Notes under the pieces: model-generated
The model's input: the letters and a program-made list of their open reading frames with translations, nothing else
Databases searched by the model: none
What the model was told of the DNA's origin: nothing
Made by a program: the position numbers and the translations under genes
Assembly (NCBI RefSeq): GCF_003058165.1
Contig: NZ_QBUC01000004.1
Span: 1 to 64,000 of the forward strand
DNA length: 64,000 nucleotides
Direction: 5' to 3'
Origin: Paenisporosarcina sp. OV554
Lineage (GTDB): Bacteria; Bacillota; Bacilli; Bacillales_A; Planococcaceae
In this document: piece after piece, positions 26,417 through 35,442 of the stretch
Layout: each line of letters starts with the position of its first letter
Numbering within the stretch: position 1 is the first letter of the stretch

Positions 26417-27352
26417 ATGTCAAACGAAGTACTATTACTAACAACTACTCAAATAAAAAACGTGATGTCTTATTATGCAACAAGCAAAATTGAGCGCAAT
26501 GCTCCAGGAGTTATATTTGCAGCAAAACTATCAGATACTTCAATTACTGCTTATAAATCGGGAAAAGTTTTGTTTCAAGGTGGAGGCGCTACAAGAGAAG
26601 CGATGCGCTGGGGTACGACTCAAGAAAAAACAGCTAAAAAAATCAGTTCAGCAAAAGGCGATACATTGCCTGAAGGCTTTGCGTTGAAATCAGTGCTTGG
26701 TTCGGACGAAACTGGAACTGGTGACTTTTTTGGTCCCATGACCGTCGCAGCTTGTTATGTTCCTGCCGATAAAGTAGAGCTTATTCAATTTTTAGGTGTA
26801 AAGGACTCGAAAATGCTAACCGACGATTTGATGCGCAAAATTGCTCCTGATTTAAAAAAATCCTTAACCTATAGCATTTTAATTCTTGGCAATGAAAAAT
26901 ATAACACTGTGCAAGCAAAGGGTTGGTCACAAGGGAAAATAAAAGCCTTGTTGCATAATCAAGCATTGAAACATGTGCTCACTAAAATAGCTCCTGAAAA
27001 ACCAGAGTTCATTTTAATCGACCAATTTGCCGAACGTGGTATTTACTACAACCATGTGAAAGCAGAAAAGGAAATCATTCGTGAAAATGTCTTGTTTTCA
27101 ACTAAAGCTGAGCAACTTCATGTCTCGGTTGCTGCGGCTTCGATTTTAGCTCGCGTCGCATTTTTGGAAGAGATGGATAAGCTTAGCCTAAAAACAGGAT
27201 TTACGATCCCAAAAGGAGCAAGCTCTAAAGTAGACGAAATTGCTGCGAAAATATTATTAGATAAAGGTGAAGAAGAGTTAAAATCCATAACGAAATGGCA
27301 TTTTGCAAATAGCCAAAAAGCGATGGCTTTAGCCCAAAAGAAAAAAAGATAG
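26417..27352 (+). CDS. rnhC: Ribonuclease HIII
   Basis: 311-residue ribonuclease that cleaves RNA in RNA-DNA hybrids. The N-terminal TBP-like domain of RNase HIII precedes the catalytic domain with GSDETGTGDFFGP (the DEGTG variant typical for HIII) and Asp residues in VKDSKML and FILIDQFAERG. ATG at 26417 has GGAAAG upstream at nine bases; GTG at 26411 is too close to it. Confidence 0.95.
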   Translation: MSNEVLLLTTTQIKNVMSYYATSKIERNAPGVIFAAKLSDTSITAYKSGKVLFQGGGATREAMRWGTTQEKTAKKISSAKGDTLPEGFALKSVLGSDETGTGDFFGPMTVAACYVPADKVELIQFLGVKDSKMLTDDLMRKIAPDLKKSLTYSILILGNEKYNTVQAKGWSQGKIKALLHNQALKHVLTKIAPEKPEFILIDQFAERGIYYNHVKAEKEIIRENVLFSTKAEQLHVSVAAASILARVAFLEEMDKLSLKTGFTIPKGASSKVDEIAAKILLDKGEEELKSITKWHFANSQKAMALAQKKKR

Positions 27353-27360
27353 CTGGTTGT

Positions 27361-27483
27361 ATGGGGGGTATCAAGTTGTTTAAAAAACTTTTTATCATAC
27401 TGATCCTTATTTCATTCATCACTTTTCTTCTTGTTGGAAAATATAATAAGTCCGATAATAACCACCTGATTAATCTCAAATAA
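27361..27483 (+). CDS. Small hydrophobic peptide after rnhC
   Basis: An open frame of 40 codons from ATG 27361, or more likely 35 from TTG 27376, which has GGGGGG seven bases upstream. The product is LFKKLFIILILISFITFLLVG followed by a polar tail, one membrane span. It lies eight bases after the rnhC stop and is followed by a terminator. Function unknown. Confidence 0.4.
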   Translation: MGGIKLFKKLFIILILISFITFLLVGKYNKSDNNHLINLK

Positions 27484-27487
27484 ATAA

Positions 27488-27541
27488 ACAAAAAGAGCTA
27501 TTTCTAATCACAATCACGTGAAAAGAATCAGCTCTTTTTTA
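27488..27541 (+). terminator. Terminator of rnhC unit
   Basis: AAAAAGAGCT and AGCTCTTTTTT pair across a 30-base loop containing weaker pairing. Confidence 0.75.
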
Positions 27542-27589
27542 TCCTCGAAGTTTGACGTCACCCTATCAAAAACTTCCATATATATACTT

Positions 27590-27694
27590 TTACAACGTGA
27601 ATGCTCATAATTACAACGAGACCATCCATTTTTACAACGTCAGCCTCAATAATTACAACGTGAACCCTGTTTATTACAACTGAGCCATCGCTCA
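27590..27694. repeat. 21-bp-period intergenic array with hairpin
   Basis: Units begin at 27590, 27611, 27632, 27653 and 27674, exactly 21 bp apart, with core TTACAACGTGAA. The last unit runs into the hairpin TGAGC-CATC-GCTCA (27681-27693). The inner part ACGTGAACCCT is shared with the 10.8-kb array. It lies between convergent rnhC and pheT. Confidence 0.9.
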
Positions 27695-27727
27695 ATTTAG
27701 TCATTCTTCTTTATCATCATTAAAAAA

Positions 27728-27779
27728 GAAGAGATTGGACGTAAAAAGTGCCAGGCACTTTTTTCACGTCCACCTCTTC
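27728..27779 (-). terminator. Long palindrome, terminator of pheST
   Basis: GAAGAG, GGACGT and AAAAAGTGCC pair with GGCACTTTTTT, ACGTCC and CTCTTC. The GTGCCAGGCAC core is a form seen in many Bacillales intergenic hairpins. Confidence 0.7.
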
Positions 27780-27796
27780 ATTTTATTTTCTTTCAG

Positions 27797-30208
27797 TTAT
27801 CCTCGAAGTTGTACGTTTCCTTGCTCTTCTAGTGCTTTTAACACTTTCGAATGAGCTTTCACGACTTCTTCATCAGTTAATGTACGTTCTGGATCTTCGT
27901 AAGTTAAAGAGAATGCGACCGATTTTTGACCTGGCTCCATTTTCTCACCTTCGTATAAATCAAAGACACGTACATCTTTCAATAACTTACCACCCGCACT
28001 GCGAATGATTTTTTCTAGTTCTCCAGCCGCTTTCGCTCGTTCCGCAACTAACGCAATATCGCGTGAGATAGATGGGAAACGTGGTACTGGTGTGTACAAT
28101 AATGGTTCTAAAGTGAAAGTTAGTAATTTCGCCAAGTTCAGTTCCATCACATATGTTTCTTTTAAATCACGTTTCTTCTGTTCGGTTGGATGCAATTGCC
28201 CCACTATACCAATCATTTTGTCGGCTAATTTAATTGTAGCTGTTCTACCAGGATGTAAACCGTCCATTTGCGCTTGCTCAAATGACATATGTTTATCTAA
28301 TCCTATTTTCGCAAACAAGCCTTCAATGATTCCTTTTAACACAAAGAAATCTACTGTTTTGCGTTCACCTTGCCAACTATGATCAAGCCATTTCCCTGTC
28401 ATTACTGCAGCAACATGTTCTTCTTCATGAGGAAGTCCTTCTGAAGTTTCACCTAAGAATACTGAACCCGTTTCGAACATCGTTACAGCATCCGCTTTAC
28501 GTGCAATGTTATATGTCGCAGCTTCAAGTAAATGTGGAATTAACGATTGACGTAATGTACTACGGTCTTCACTCATAGGCATTAATAATTGTGTCACCGG
28601 TGCAGCTTCTAGTGCAAAGCTCTGCGCAAGTTCTTTAGATGTTAATGAATACGTAATAGCTTGTTGCAATCCAGCACCTTCCAAGTAGTTTCGAACAATT
28701 CGTCGTTGTGCTTGGTAAGGAGTTAAGCCACCCGGAGTCGATTCCCCTTTAGGCAGTGTTATTGGAATTTCGTCATATCCATATATACGAGCAATTTCTT
28801 CTACAATGTCTTCTTCAATTTGAATATCTTGACGACGTGTAGGTGCTTTAATGTAAAGCAAACCATTTGCTGCTTCGAATTCGAATTTCAAACGACTTAA
28901 TATAGACGTCATATCTTCTAAGGAAATTTTCATGCCTAAACGATTATTAATGAAATCTGGAGATACAACCACTTCTTTTTGTGATTTATCCAGTTCGTCT
29001 ACTACTACACTTCCTTGTAGGATTTCTCCTCCAGCAAGTTCAGCAATTAGTTGAGCAGCACGTTCTGCAGCTGCTTCCACACGGTTTGGATCCACGCCTT
29101 TTTCAAAACGCGAACTCGCATCACTGCGTAAATTGTGATCTTTAGACGTTTGGCGAACAGAAGCGGGCTTGAAGTATGCTGACTCAATAACGATAGTTGT
29201 CGTGCCTTCATGAACTTCAGAATTTGCTCCACCCATCACTCCAGCAATCGCAACCGCTTCTTGACCATTAGTAATGACTAATTGATGTGATGCTAATTCA
29301 CGTTCTTGCGTATCTAATGTAGTAATTTTCTCACCTTGACGAGCAGCTCGCACAACGATTTCTCCTGTTTGCAAACGATCATAATCAAAGGCATGAAGCG
29401 GTTGACCATATTCCATTAATACATAGTTCGTTACATCCACTACATTATTATGAGGACGTACTCCAGCAGCCATTAAACGTTGCTGTAACCATAATGGAGA
29501 TTCACCAATTTTTACATTTTTCACGACTTTAGCGATATATAGTGGGTTTGCATCCATGTCTTCCACACGAAGTTTCAAGACATTTTCAGCAGATTCTGAT
29601 GATGTTGAATACGTAATTTCAGGATACTTCATATCTTCCGAAAGAATTGCACCTACTTCATATGCTACGCCTAACATACTCATCGCATCTGCTCTATTAG
29701 GTGTTAAACCAAGTTCGAGCACTGTGTCATGTAAACCAAGAACTTCAAGTGCATCAGCACCCGCTTGTGTATCCACTGGTAATACGTAAATTCCTTCTGC
29801 ATAAGCTTTAGGTACAAGTTTCCCTTCAATTGCTAGTTCTTGAAGTGAACAGATCATACCGTTTGATTCTTCTCCGCGAAGCTTCGCTTTTTTAATTTTC
29901 ATTCCACCAGGTAAAACAGCACCTGGACGGGCAACGATCACTTTTTGACCTTTTGCAATGTTTGGAGCACCACAAATAATTTGAGTTACTTCTTCCCCAA
30001 CATCGACTTGGCAAATAGATAACTTGTCTGCTTCAGGATGTTTTTCGCATTCTAAAACATGACCCACTACAACATTTGTCATTCCATGTGAACGATCGAT
30101 AACTGCGTCCACTTCAATCCCAGAACGAGTAATTTTTTCAGCGAGTTCCGCAGGATCTAACCCTTTTGTATCTATATAATCAGCTAACCATTTAGTTGAA
30201 ACTAACAT
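27797..30208 (-). CDS. pheT: Phenylalanine-tRNA ligase beta subunit
   Basis: 803 residues. The N-terminal OB-fold tRNA-binding domain (VVVGHVLECEKHPEADKLSICQVDVG), B3/4 editing domain, B5 domain, the catalytic-like module and the C-terminal anticodon-binding ferredoxin fold (FPSISRDIALV) are in the usual order. It works as an alpha2-beta2 enzyme with PheS, 12 bp upstream, and shares its T-box leader. Confidence 0.97.
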   Translation of the reverse strand: MLVSTKWLADYIDTKGLDPAELAEKITRSGIEVDAVIDRSHGMTNVVVGHVLECEKHPEADKLSICQVDVGEEVTQIICGAPNIAKGQKVIVARPGAVLPGGMKIKKAKLRGEESNGMICSLQELAIEGKLVPKAYAEGIYVLPVDTQAGADALEVLGLHDTVLELGLTPNRADAMSMLGVAYEVGAILSEDMKYPEITYSTSSESAENVLKLRVEDMDANPLYIAKVVKNVKIGESPLWLQQRLMAAGVRPHNNVVDVTNYVLMEYGQPLHAFDYDRLQTGEIVVRAARQGEKITTLDTQERELASHQLVITNGQEAVAIAGVMGGANSEVHEGTTTIVIESAYFKPASVRQTSKDHNLRSDASSRFEKGVDPNRVEAAAERAAQLIAELAGGEILQGSVVVDELDKSQKEVVVSPDFINNRLGMKISLEDMTSILSRLKFEFEAANGLLYIKAPTRRQDIQIEEDIVEEIARIYGYDEIPITLPKGESTPGGLTPYQAQRRIVRNYLEGAGLQQAITYSLTSKELAQSFALEAAPVTQLLMPMSEDRSTLRQSLIPHLLEAATYNIARKADAVTMFETGSVFLGETSEGLPHEEEHVAAVMTGKWLDHSWQGERKTVDFFVLKGIIEGLFAKIGLDKHMSFEQAQMDGLHPGRTATIKLADKMIGIVGQLHPTEQKKRDLKETYVMELNLAKLLTFTLEPLLYTPVPRFPSISRDIALVAERAKAAGELEKIIRSAGGKLLKDVRVFDLYEGEKMEPGQKSVAFSLTYEDPERTLTDEEVVKAHSKVLKALEEQGNVQLRG

Positions 30209-30220
30209 GTGATCTCCTCC

Positions 30221-31258
30221 TTACACTTCAGTCCGGTGAAATTGCGAAACGAATCGCACGTCATTCGTATAGAAATGACGAATGTCTTCCACTCCGTATT
30301 TCAACATCGCAATGCGCTCTGGTCCCATACCGAATGCAAATCCAGACAGACGTTTTGAATCGTACCCTGCCATTTCTAAGACATTTGGATGCACCATACC
30401 GGCACCTAAAATTTCAAGCCAACCTGTTTTTTTACAAACGTTACAGCCGCTACCGCCACATTTGAAACATGAAATATCCATTTCAACAGAAGGCTCTGTG
30501 AATGGGAAGAAACTTGGACGCAAACGTATTTCACGATCATCGCCAAACATTTTCTTCGCAAATACAGACAATGTTCCTTTTAAGTCACTCATATTAATGT
30601 TCTCGCCAATTACTAGACCTTCGATTTGAGTGAATTGGTGTGAATGTGTCGCATCATCGCTATCACGTCGATACACTTTACCTGGACAAATAATCTTGAT
30701 TGGCTCTCCACCTTTTGCTTCCATTGTGCGAGCTTGAACTGGAGATGTGTGTGTACGAAGTAAAATATCTTCAGAAATATAGAATGAATCTTGCATATCT
30801 CTTGCTGGATGACCTTTCGGCAAGTTCAATGCTTCAAAGTTATAGTAATCTTTTTCAACTTCAGGACCTTCAGCAATTTCGTATCCCATGCTGATAAACA
30901 AGTCTTCAATTTCTTCTACCACACGTGTTAATGGATGGTGATTTCCAGTTTTTGCTGGACGACCTGGTAATGTTACATCGATTGATTCATTTTCAAGTTG
31001 TTGTTGAATTGCCGCGTCTTCTAGTAAAACTAAACGCTCATCCAAAACTGACGTTACTTCTTCACGAACTACGTTTACAAGTGCACCCATTTTAGGACGT
31101 TCTTCAGCAGGTAGTTTACCCATTCCTTTTAACAGATCCGTAATCGGTCCTTTTTTACCTAAATAGGCAACTCGAACATCTTGTAGTTCTTTCACGTTTG
31201 AAGCGGCTTCTATTTTGCCGATTGCTTCTTGTTTTAATTGTTGTAATTGTTCTTGCAT
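30221..31258 (-). CDS. pheS: Phenylalanine-tRNA ligase alpha subunit
   Basis: 345-residue catalytic subunit of class II PheRS. Motif 2 region ([17 protein letters not shown]), the substrate pocket [16 protein letters not shown]-like segment and motif 3 [14 protein letters not shown] are intact; the N-terminal coiled coil is predicted from residues 1-80. First gene of pheST, controlled by a T-box leader. Confidence 0.97.
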   Translation of the reverse strand: MQEQLQQLKQEAIGKIEAASNVKELQDVRVAYLGKKGPITDLLKGMGKLPAEERPKMGALVNVVREEVTSVLDERLVLLEDAAIQQQLENESIDVTLPGRPAKTGNHHPLTRVVEEIEDLFISMGYEIAEGPEVEKDYYNFEALNLPKGHPARDMQDSFYISEDILLRTHTSPVQARTMEAKGGEPIKIICPGKVYRRDSDDATHSHQFTQIEGLVIGENINMSDLKGTLSVFAKKMFGDDREIRLRPSFFPFTEPSVEMDISCFKCGGSGCNVCKKTGWLEILGAGMVHPNVLEMAGYDSKRLSGFAFGMGPERIAMLKYGVEDIRHFYTNDVRFVSQFHRTEV

Positions 31259-31282
31259 GTGTATATCCTCCCTCTAAAAAAA

Positions 31283-31550
31283 TAAAAAACCCCGCCCCTG
31301 AAAAAGGGACGAGGAACTATTTCGCGGTACCACCCTGATTACTACGCTGACTTTCCAGACGTAATCACTTCATTGAATTAACGGCTCTTCACCGGCACAT
31401 CTTTACAGCAATCGCTGGTCCTGATGGCAACTAACGGGGTGAACTTCGATGAATCTTCTATATTTGCACTTTCAGTCTGGGTGCAAACTTCCTAGATAAA
31501 AGGGTTTCATGTACTCTTCCCGGTCACAGTTTTTAACGTATCAAATTACT
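31283..31550 (-). promoter_or_regulatory. T-box leader of pheST
   Basis: The minus-strand leader contains AGGGTGGTACCGCG (complement at about 31323-31336), the T-box antiterminator sequence, followed by a terminator with GAGG/CCCC-rich arms and a T run ending at 31283. Position ahead of pheS and a TTC specifier candidate point to tRNA-Phe as effector. The leader occupies all of the 320-bp gap after the methyltransferase gene. Confidence 0.92.
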
Positions 31551-31579
31551 ATCTAGTATACGCGGAATTCAAATTTTCA

Positions 31580-32356
31580 TCAAGATTCATTTTCTATAGG
31601 GATTAATGTATACAGAAGAATCCCAGTAGCGACTGCTACATTTAAAGATTCGGCTTGTCCGTGTAATGGGATTTTCAAATTCATATCAGTTTGAACGAGA
31701 AGTTCTGGTGACAATCCACTTCCTTCATTACCCATAATTAAAGCAAATTGCGACTGTGGCTCCACATGCTTATATGTAACCGCATCGTCTAATGAAGTAC
31801 CATAGACAGGTATTCCTTTCCCTCTGAACGTTTGTAGCCATTCCGATAAATCACCTTTTACGATTGGGATATGAAAATGAGACCCTTGACCAGAACGCAC
31901 TGTTTTCGGATTATAAGCATCTGCTGAACCTTTCCCTAAAATAACTGCATCAAGTCCAGCCGCATCCGCAGTACGAATCATGGTTCCGACATTGCCTGGA
32001 TCTTGGACTGCATCTATCATCAAGACATTCGTCCAATTTTGCTGCTCATTTTGAGTAGATTTAGGTTGAATACAATGTGCATAAATGCCTTGTGAATATT
32101 CAGTTTCAGCAATTTCTTTTGCAATTTCCATCGTTACTTCTACCATACTAACATCTTCAAGATTCCAGTCTGAAGGAATCTTCATCCCTTCTCTAACAAT
32201 AAGTGTCAGAACCCAAGAAGGATCTTTCAAAGCTTCTTCTACTAAATGGAAACCTTCTACTAAAAATTCTCCTGATTTGTCTCGGTCTTTTCGAACAGTA
32301 ACAAGTTTTTTCCAATGTTTCACTTGAGCGTTTTGTGAGGATTCAATGCGTTTCAT
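31580..32356 (-). CDS. TrmH/SpoU-family RNA 2'-O-methyltransferase (YsgA homologue)
   Basis: 258-residue SPOUT enzyme. An N-terminal L30e-like substrate-binding domain (VKHWKKLVTVRKDRDKSGEFLVEGFHLVEEAL) precedes the knotted AdoMet domain with DPGNVGTMIRTADAAG, IMGNEGSGLS and IPLHGQAESLNVAVATGI. The RNA target is not certain. ATG at 32356 follows AAGGTGG; the longer start at 32398 gives an N-terminal extension not seen in homologues. Located between pheS and sspI as in B. subtilis. Confidence 0.9.
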   Translation of the reverse strand: MKRIESSQNAQVKHWKKLVTVRKDRDKSGEFLVEGFHLVEEALKDPSWVLTLIVREGMKIPSDWNLEDVSMVEVTMEIAKEIAETEYSQGIYAHCIQPKSTQNEQQNWTNVLMIDAVQDPGNVGTMIRTADAAGLDAVILGKGSADAYNPKTVRSGQGSHFHIPIVKGDLSEWLQTFRGKGIPVYGTSLDDAVTYKHVEPQSQFALIMGNEGSGLSPELLVQTDMNLKIPLHGQAESLNVAVATGILLYTLIPIENES

Positions 32357-32450
32357 TTGTATTTGTACCACCTTTTTCTTTAAGTGTAACAAATTCATGT
32401 ATAAGTGGCGAGGACAGCGGACAAAATGAGAGGTGTGAGGAGGCGAGATT

Positions 32451-32660
32451 ATGAACTTTCAAATTCGAGATGCTATTACGGCCAACATGATTGGTAACGA
32501 TGCTTCACAAATTCGTGACGTAGTAGAGGATGCAATTAAACGTGGAGAAGAACACTTACTCCCAGGACTTGGTGTGTTTTTTGAAAAATGGTGGCAGACC
32601 GCTCCAGAACCTGAAAAAGAATCAGTACTAAAACACTTAGAACAGTCATTTCAAGGATAA
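32451..32660 (+). CDS. sspI: Small acid-soluble spore protein SspI
   Basis: 69-residue minor SASP found in the spore core. MNFQIRDAITANMIGNDASQ and GEEHLLPGLGVFFEKWW match the family. The ribosome site GGAGG lies nine bases upstream. A possible sigma-G promoter (GTATAA, about 17 bases, CAAAATGA) lies just before, but the fit is loose. A decayed second copy of its 3' end exists at 34303-34365. Confidence 0.95.
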   Translation: MNFQIRDAITANMIGNDASQIRDVVEDAIKRGEEHLLPGLGVFFEKWWQTAPEPEKESVLKHLEQSFQG

Positions 32661-32662
32661 AA

Positions 32663-32694
32663 AAAGTCTCCGTATCATTCGGAGACTTTTTCCT
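32663..32694. terminator. Terminator of sspI
   Basis: AAAGTCTCCG and CGGAGACTTT around a seven-base loop with T run; also serves the convergent membrane-protein gene. Confidence 0.85.
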
Positions 32695-32695
32695 T

Positions 32696-33139
32696 TTATA
32701 TATCTTGCAAAAAGAAATCAAACCCAAGAGCCGTTAAAACACCGAACACTAAAGTCCATAAAGCGATACTAATGGTTAACCAAATTGTTGTCCATTTTTT
32801 TTTAGCCCCTAAAGTCATGCCAATAAATGCCGCAATATGGGTGCCGATTAAGATTGGTCCGAGCAAAGCAAGTCCCGGTAAACCATATTTACTCCAAATT
32901 TTCTTCGCACGTTCAGAACGTTTAGATGCCGACTTTCTTTTTACTTCTCGACGTTTCAGCCACCACACTTTAAATTTATCAAACCCAATGATAAGAAGTA
33001 GAACGGTCAATAAATTTCCTGTGAACGCCATAACCATCACCCAAAATGGGGATAATCCCGCAACAATCCCTATAGGTATGACCGCTAGTTCAAGCCAAGG
33101 AATGGCAGACCCTAAAAAAATTAAAAAGTATTCCCACAT
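32696..33139 (-). CDS. Small multi-drug export family membrane protein
   Basis: 147-residue protein with about four membrane segments (WEYFLIFLGSAIPWLELAVIPIGIVAG; VMVMAFTGNLLTVLLLII; GLPGLALLGPILIGTHIAAFIGMTLGA; and a C-terminal span) and a basic loop rich in Lys/Arg. This is the pattern of the PF06695 family, whose transport role is not well proven. ATG at 33139 overlaps the stop of the upstream gene (TGATG) and follows GGGGAGG, so the two are coupled. Last gene of a three-gene unit. Confidence 0.7.
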   Translation of the reverse strand: MWEYFLIFLGSAIPWLELAVIPIGIVAGLSPFWVMVMAFTGNLLTVLLLIIGFDKFKVWWLKRREVKRKSASKRSERAKKIWSKYGLPGLALLGPILIGTHIAAFIGMTLGAKKKWTTIWLTISIALWTLVFGVLTALGFDFFLQDI

Positions 33140-33639
33140 CACTCTTCTTCCTCCCCTAGATGTTTCCTTATTTCTAAGTAGTAAATTAAGTACTGCATTA
33201 AGGCTAGAAACAGAATTCCTAAAATCATCCAAAATCTAGGTAAGTCAAAAACCATGTACATCACTGCGAGTAATGGGAGAGCCCACACGAAAAATGTATA
33301 CACTTTTTGCGCTGCTCTTCTTGTGATGTGCGTCATACCCTCATCTTGTTCTAAATATTCTAAAGGTCTAATTTGCCACATCGATATTTTTTGATCTGGG
33401 TTTTGTTTATTATGGTTAGAGATTTTTCTTGTGAATATAAGGATTGAAATAAATGAAATGAAAAGTGCTCCAAATAAGAAAATTGACTCTATCGGATTAA
33501 ACTCTAAAGAATAACTAAATCCTTGTGAATTTTGGTTGAGCTCTGTTGAGACTCCAGTGATACTAAATGCCATAAAACCAAACAATACGATAAACGCCAT
33601 TTGCCATAATGGGTATTGCACTCGAAAATCTTTCTTCAT
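33139..33639 (-). CDS. Membrane protein of HTH-linked operon, unknown function
   Basis: 166-residue protein with hydrophobic spans at about 10-30, 48-68, 113-131 and 134-155. No recognised family motif. ATG at 33639 is preceded by GAGGGGGAG. It overlaps the end of the small HTH gene upstream and the start of the export-type gene downstream, so it belongs to a three-gene operon. Small Xre-type regulators paired with integral membrane proteins are common in Firmicutes, but no function can be assigned here. Confidence 0.6.
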   Translation of the reverse strand: MKKDFRVQYPLWQMAFIVLFGFMAFSITGVSTELNQNSQGFSYSLEFNPIESIFLFGALFISFISILIFTRKISNHNKQNPDQKISMWQIRPLEYLEQDEGMTHITRRAAQKVYTFFVWALPLLAVMYMVFDLPRFWMILGILFLALMQYLIYYLEIRKHLGEEEE

Positions 33640-33845
33640 ATTGATTTCTCCCCCTCTAGCCAAAATAATTCATCCACTGTTATTTCAAACTCTCTTGCAA
33701 TTTTCAAAGACAAAGTAATCGATGGAGAAAATTCGCCTTTTTCGATAAAACCAATAGTTTGCCTTGTTACCCCAACTCGTTCAGCTAACTGACCTTGCGA
33801 AAATCCAAATCGTGCACGTAGTTCTTTTACTCGATTTTGGAGCAT
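33636..33845 (-). CDS. Small Xre-family HTH regulator
   Basis: 69-residue Cro/CI-type protein consisting almost entirely of the HTH_3 domain: RVKELRARFGFSQGQLAERVGVTRQTIGFIEKG and FSPSITLSLKIAREF followed by ITVDELFWLE. ATG at 33845 has AAGGAG upstream; GTG at 33857 is too near that site. First gene of the operon with two membrane-protein genes and probably its regulator. Confidence 0.85.
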   Translation of the reverse strand: MLQNRVKELRARFGFSQGQLAERVGVTRQTIGFIEKGEFSPSITLSLKIAREFEITVDELFWLEGEKSI

Positions 33846-33952
33846 TTCACTCTTCACTCCTTCATGTTAAGTATTATATTCTTATTGTATACTATTATTA
33901 ACATAATGTGAATAATACTATACATTTTAATGGAAAATTTTTTCAAAAAAGC

Positions 33953-34296
33953 GAGGCCACTGAAAAACTTGCTTTAAAAAACTCTTAAGTAGGTCAGATT
34001 AGAAAAAAAGGCGAGATTTCGTTCGATTTGAACGAAATCTCGCCTTTTTCTTGTGTATTTTTATTTTGATTCCTTTATAAATGTCATAAATCTTTTGAGA
34101 TTCACTGCAAATATGGCCATGGCTCCTTGCATTTGCATACCAAATAGCCCCCCGTATGAGGCAACATCATATCCGTGTCTGTGTTTCAATTCACTGACCT
34201 TTGTTTCAATTTATTATACAAAAGAATAGCCACCCTTTCTCGATAAATCGAGAAAGGGTGGCTTAGTTAATATAAGAGTACTTTTTCAGAGACCTC
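33953..34296. mobile_element. Deletion remnant of an IS1182-like insertion sequence
   Basis: The ends GAGGCCACTGAAAAACT (from 33953) and the complement of GAGGTCTCTGAAAAAGT (to 34296) form imperfect terminal inverted repeats. Inside are only the last 50 codons of a transposase (34061-34210) and two strong hairpins, at 34003-34050 (AAGGCGAGATTTCGTTC arms) and 34228-34264 (AGCCACCCTTTCTCGA arms). The element is far too short to be active. Confidence 0.75.
34061..34210 (-). pseudogene. IS1182-family transposase, C-terminal remnant
   Basis: The minus-strand frame reads ELKHRHGYDVASYGGLFGMQ and MAIFAVNLKRFMTFI to a stop. This matches the C-terminal end of IS1182-type DDE transposases. Everything before it is missing, with an in-frame stop directly upstream. 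Confidence 0.75.
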
Positions 34297-34302
34297 AAAA
34301 AA

Positions 34303-34365
34303 CAGACCAGTCTAACTTGAAAAGAATCTGTATTGAAACACTTGGAACAATCCTTCCAAGCATAA
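34303..34365 (+). pseudogene. Truncated second copy of sspI
   Basis: From CAGACC onward the sequence parallels the end of the intact sspI and ends ESVLKHLEQSFQA and a stop. It begins immediately beside the IS1182-like right end and carries a one-base deletion near its start relative to sspI. The 5' three quarters are gone. Confidence 0.75.
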
Positions 34366-34367
34366 GA

Positions 34368-34425
34368 ATAGAGGCTGACCAAAAAGTTCTAGAAAATTAA
34401 CTGAGGGTTGCCTCTTTTTCGTGCT
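34368..34425 (+). terminator. Possible terminator after the sspI remnant
   Basis: AGAGGC and GCCTCTTTTTC pair across a long loop containing weak pairing. It may be the old terminator of the lost sspI copy. The rest of the gap up to 34532 shows no gene. Confidence 0.35.
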
Positions 34426-34532
34426 GAAAAAATCTCTTGAGAATTCATATTAATACAATCTTAATACACAAGGTTTTGTGAAAATATATGGCTTTGTTTT
34501 TATTACAAGCTCATAAAGTCGTTGCGCTGAAG

Positions 34533-35096
34533 TCAATCAATAATGTTTTTCCATTCGTTATAAAGGGTTGGACTAAGATTCTTTACATGTAGCATGAACT
34601 CTTCTAAATAACCTTTCTTTTCTATTCCTTCTAAAAATTTAGTAGGGTTGGATCTAACCGAGCCGAATGCCCTCTTAAGGTCGATCACTCTTATTTCCAT
34701 ATCTTCATTAAATAAAATATGACGAACCTCTGTATCGCATCTCTCAAATCCTACTTTTTTCAATTCATCCAGCATAGCAAGAATTTTTTCCACTATTGGT
34801 TCAGGCAATTGCTTCTCTTTTTTTAAATACTGTGGGAGAGAAAGTCCTTTTACATACTCCATGATTATATAGTTTGTTCCATCCTCATAAAGTCGGGGAA
34901 TAACTGGGGAAGATTGTCCCACTTGCAGTGCCTTAAGTTCCAATGCTTTTGTTTGTACCTTTTCAAAAATTTTAATGCAACGCTCAGATGTCAATTGAAA
35001 GACCGATCCATCTGCTCCCTTCCCAATCAACTTGTATTCTTTTAAATCTTTAATACTGATAGTCCCTTTAGCTATTATTGCATTATATTCATTCAA
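34533..35096 (-). CDS. Protein-kinase-like protein (YrzF-type)
   Basis: 187-residue small kinase-fold protein. It has a glycine loop KGADGSVFQL, a Lys in ERCIKIFEK, a Glu in ALELKAL and the hinge YIIMEYVKGLSLPQYL. The catalytic HRD is replaced by the segment CDTEVRHILFNED and the DFG position reads VIDLKRAF, as in the short Bacillus YrzF/YbdM-like group. Whether it is an active Ser/Thr kinase cannot be decided. It is a single gene downstream of the 35.4-39.7 kb operon, separated by about 350 bp. Confidence 0.65.
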   Translation of the reverse strand: MNEYNAIIAKGTISIKDLKEYKLIGKGADGSVFQLTSERCIKIFEKVQTKALELKALQVGQSSPVIPRLYEDGTNYIIMEYVKGLSLPQYLKKEKQLPEPIVEKILAMLDELKKVGFERCDTEVRHILFNEDMEIRVIDLKRAFGSVRSNPTKFLEGIEKKGYLEEFMLHVKNLSPTLYNEWKNIID

Positions 35097-35442
35097 TACG
35101 ATAACACTCCCCTTATTTGCGCTTTTTTCATTTTCGATGTTTTCCCTAAAATATCTCTATTTACTTTCTTTAATTGTTTTATCATAATTAAAAAATTACA
35201 CTTAACCCGTTAAGCAATTCATGAGATGGTTACCAATGGACTTGAGGAAGAACAGCATCTTTTTTTTTGCAAAAAAATGATCAATGATGACTGTCTCATG
35301 TCCGCATTAGATGTATAACTCATGCATGGTAACGAATAAATCTGGCTCTCCAGTAACAAGTATTTTGATGGTAACTTACCACCCTTTTGAATTCTTATTT
35401 AAAATCTCCTCTTACACTTGATTTCTATTCTTTTCGGATGTA
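35097..35442. other. Intergenic, no feature recognised
   Basis: AT-rich sequence between the phosphotransferase stop and the kinase-like gene start. I see no gene, strong hairpin or repeat. Confidence 0.5.
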
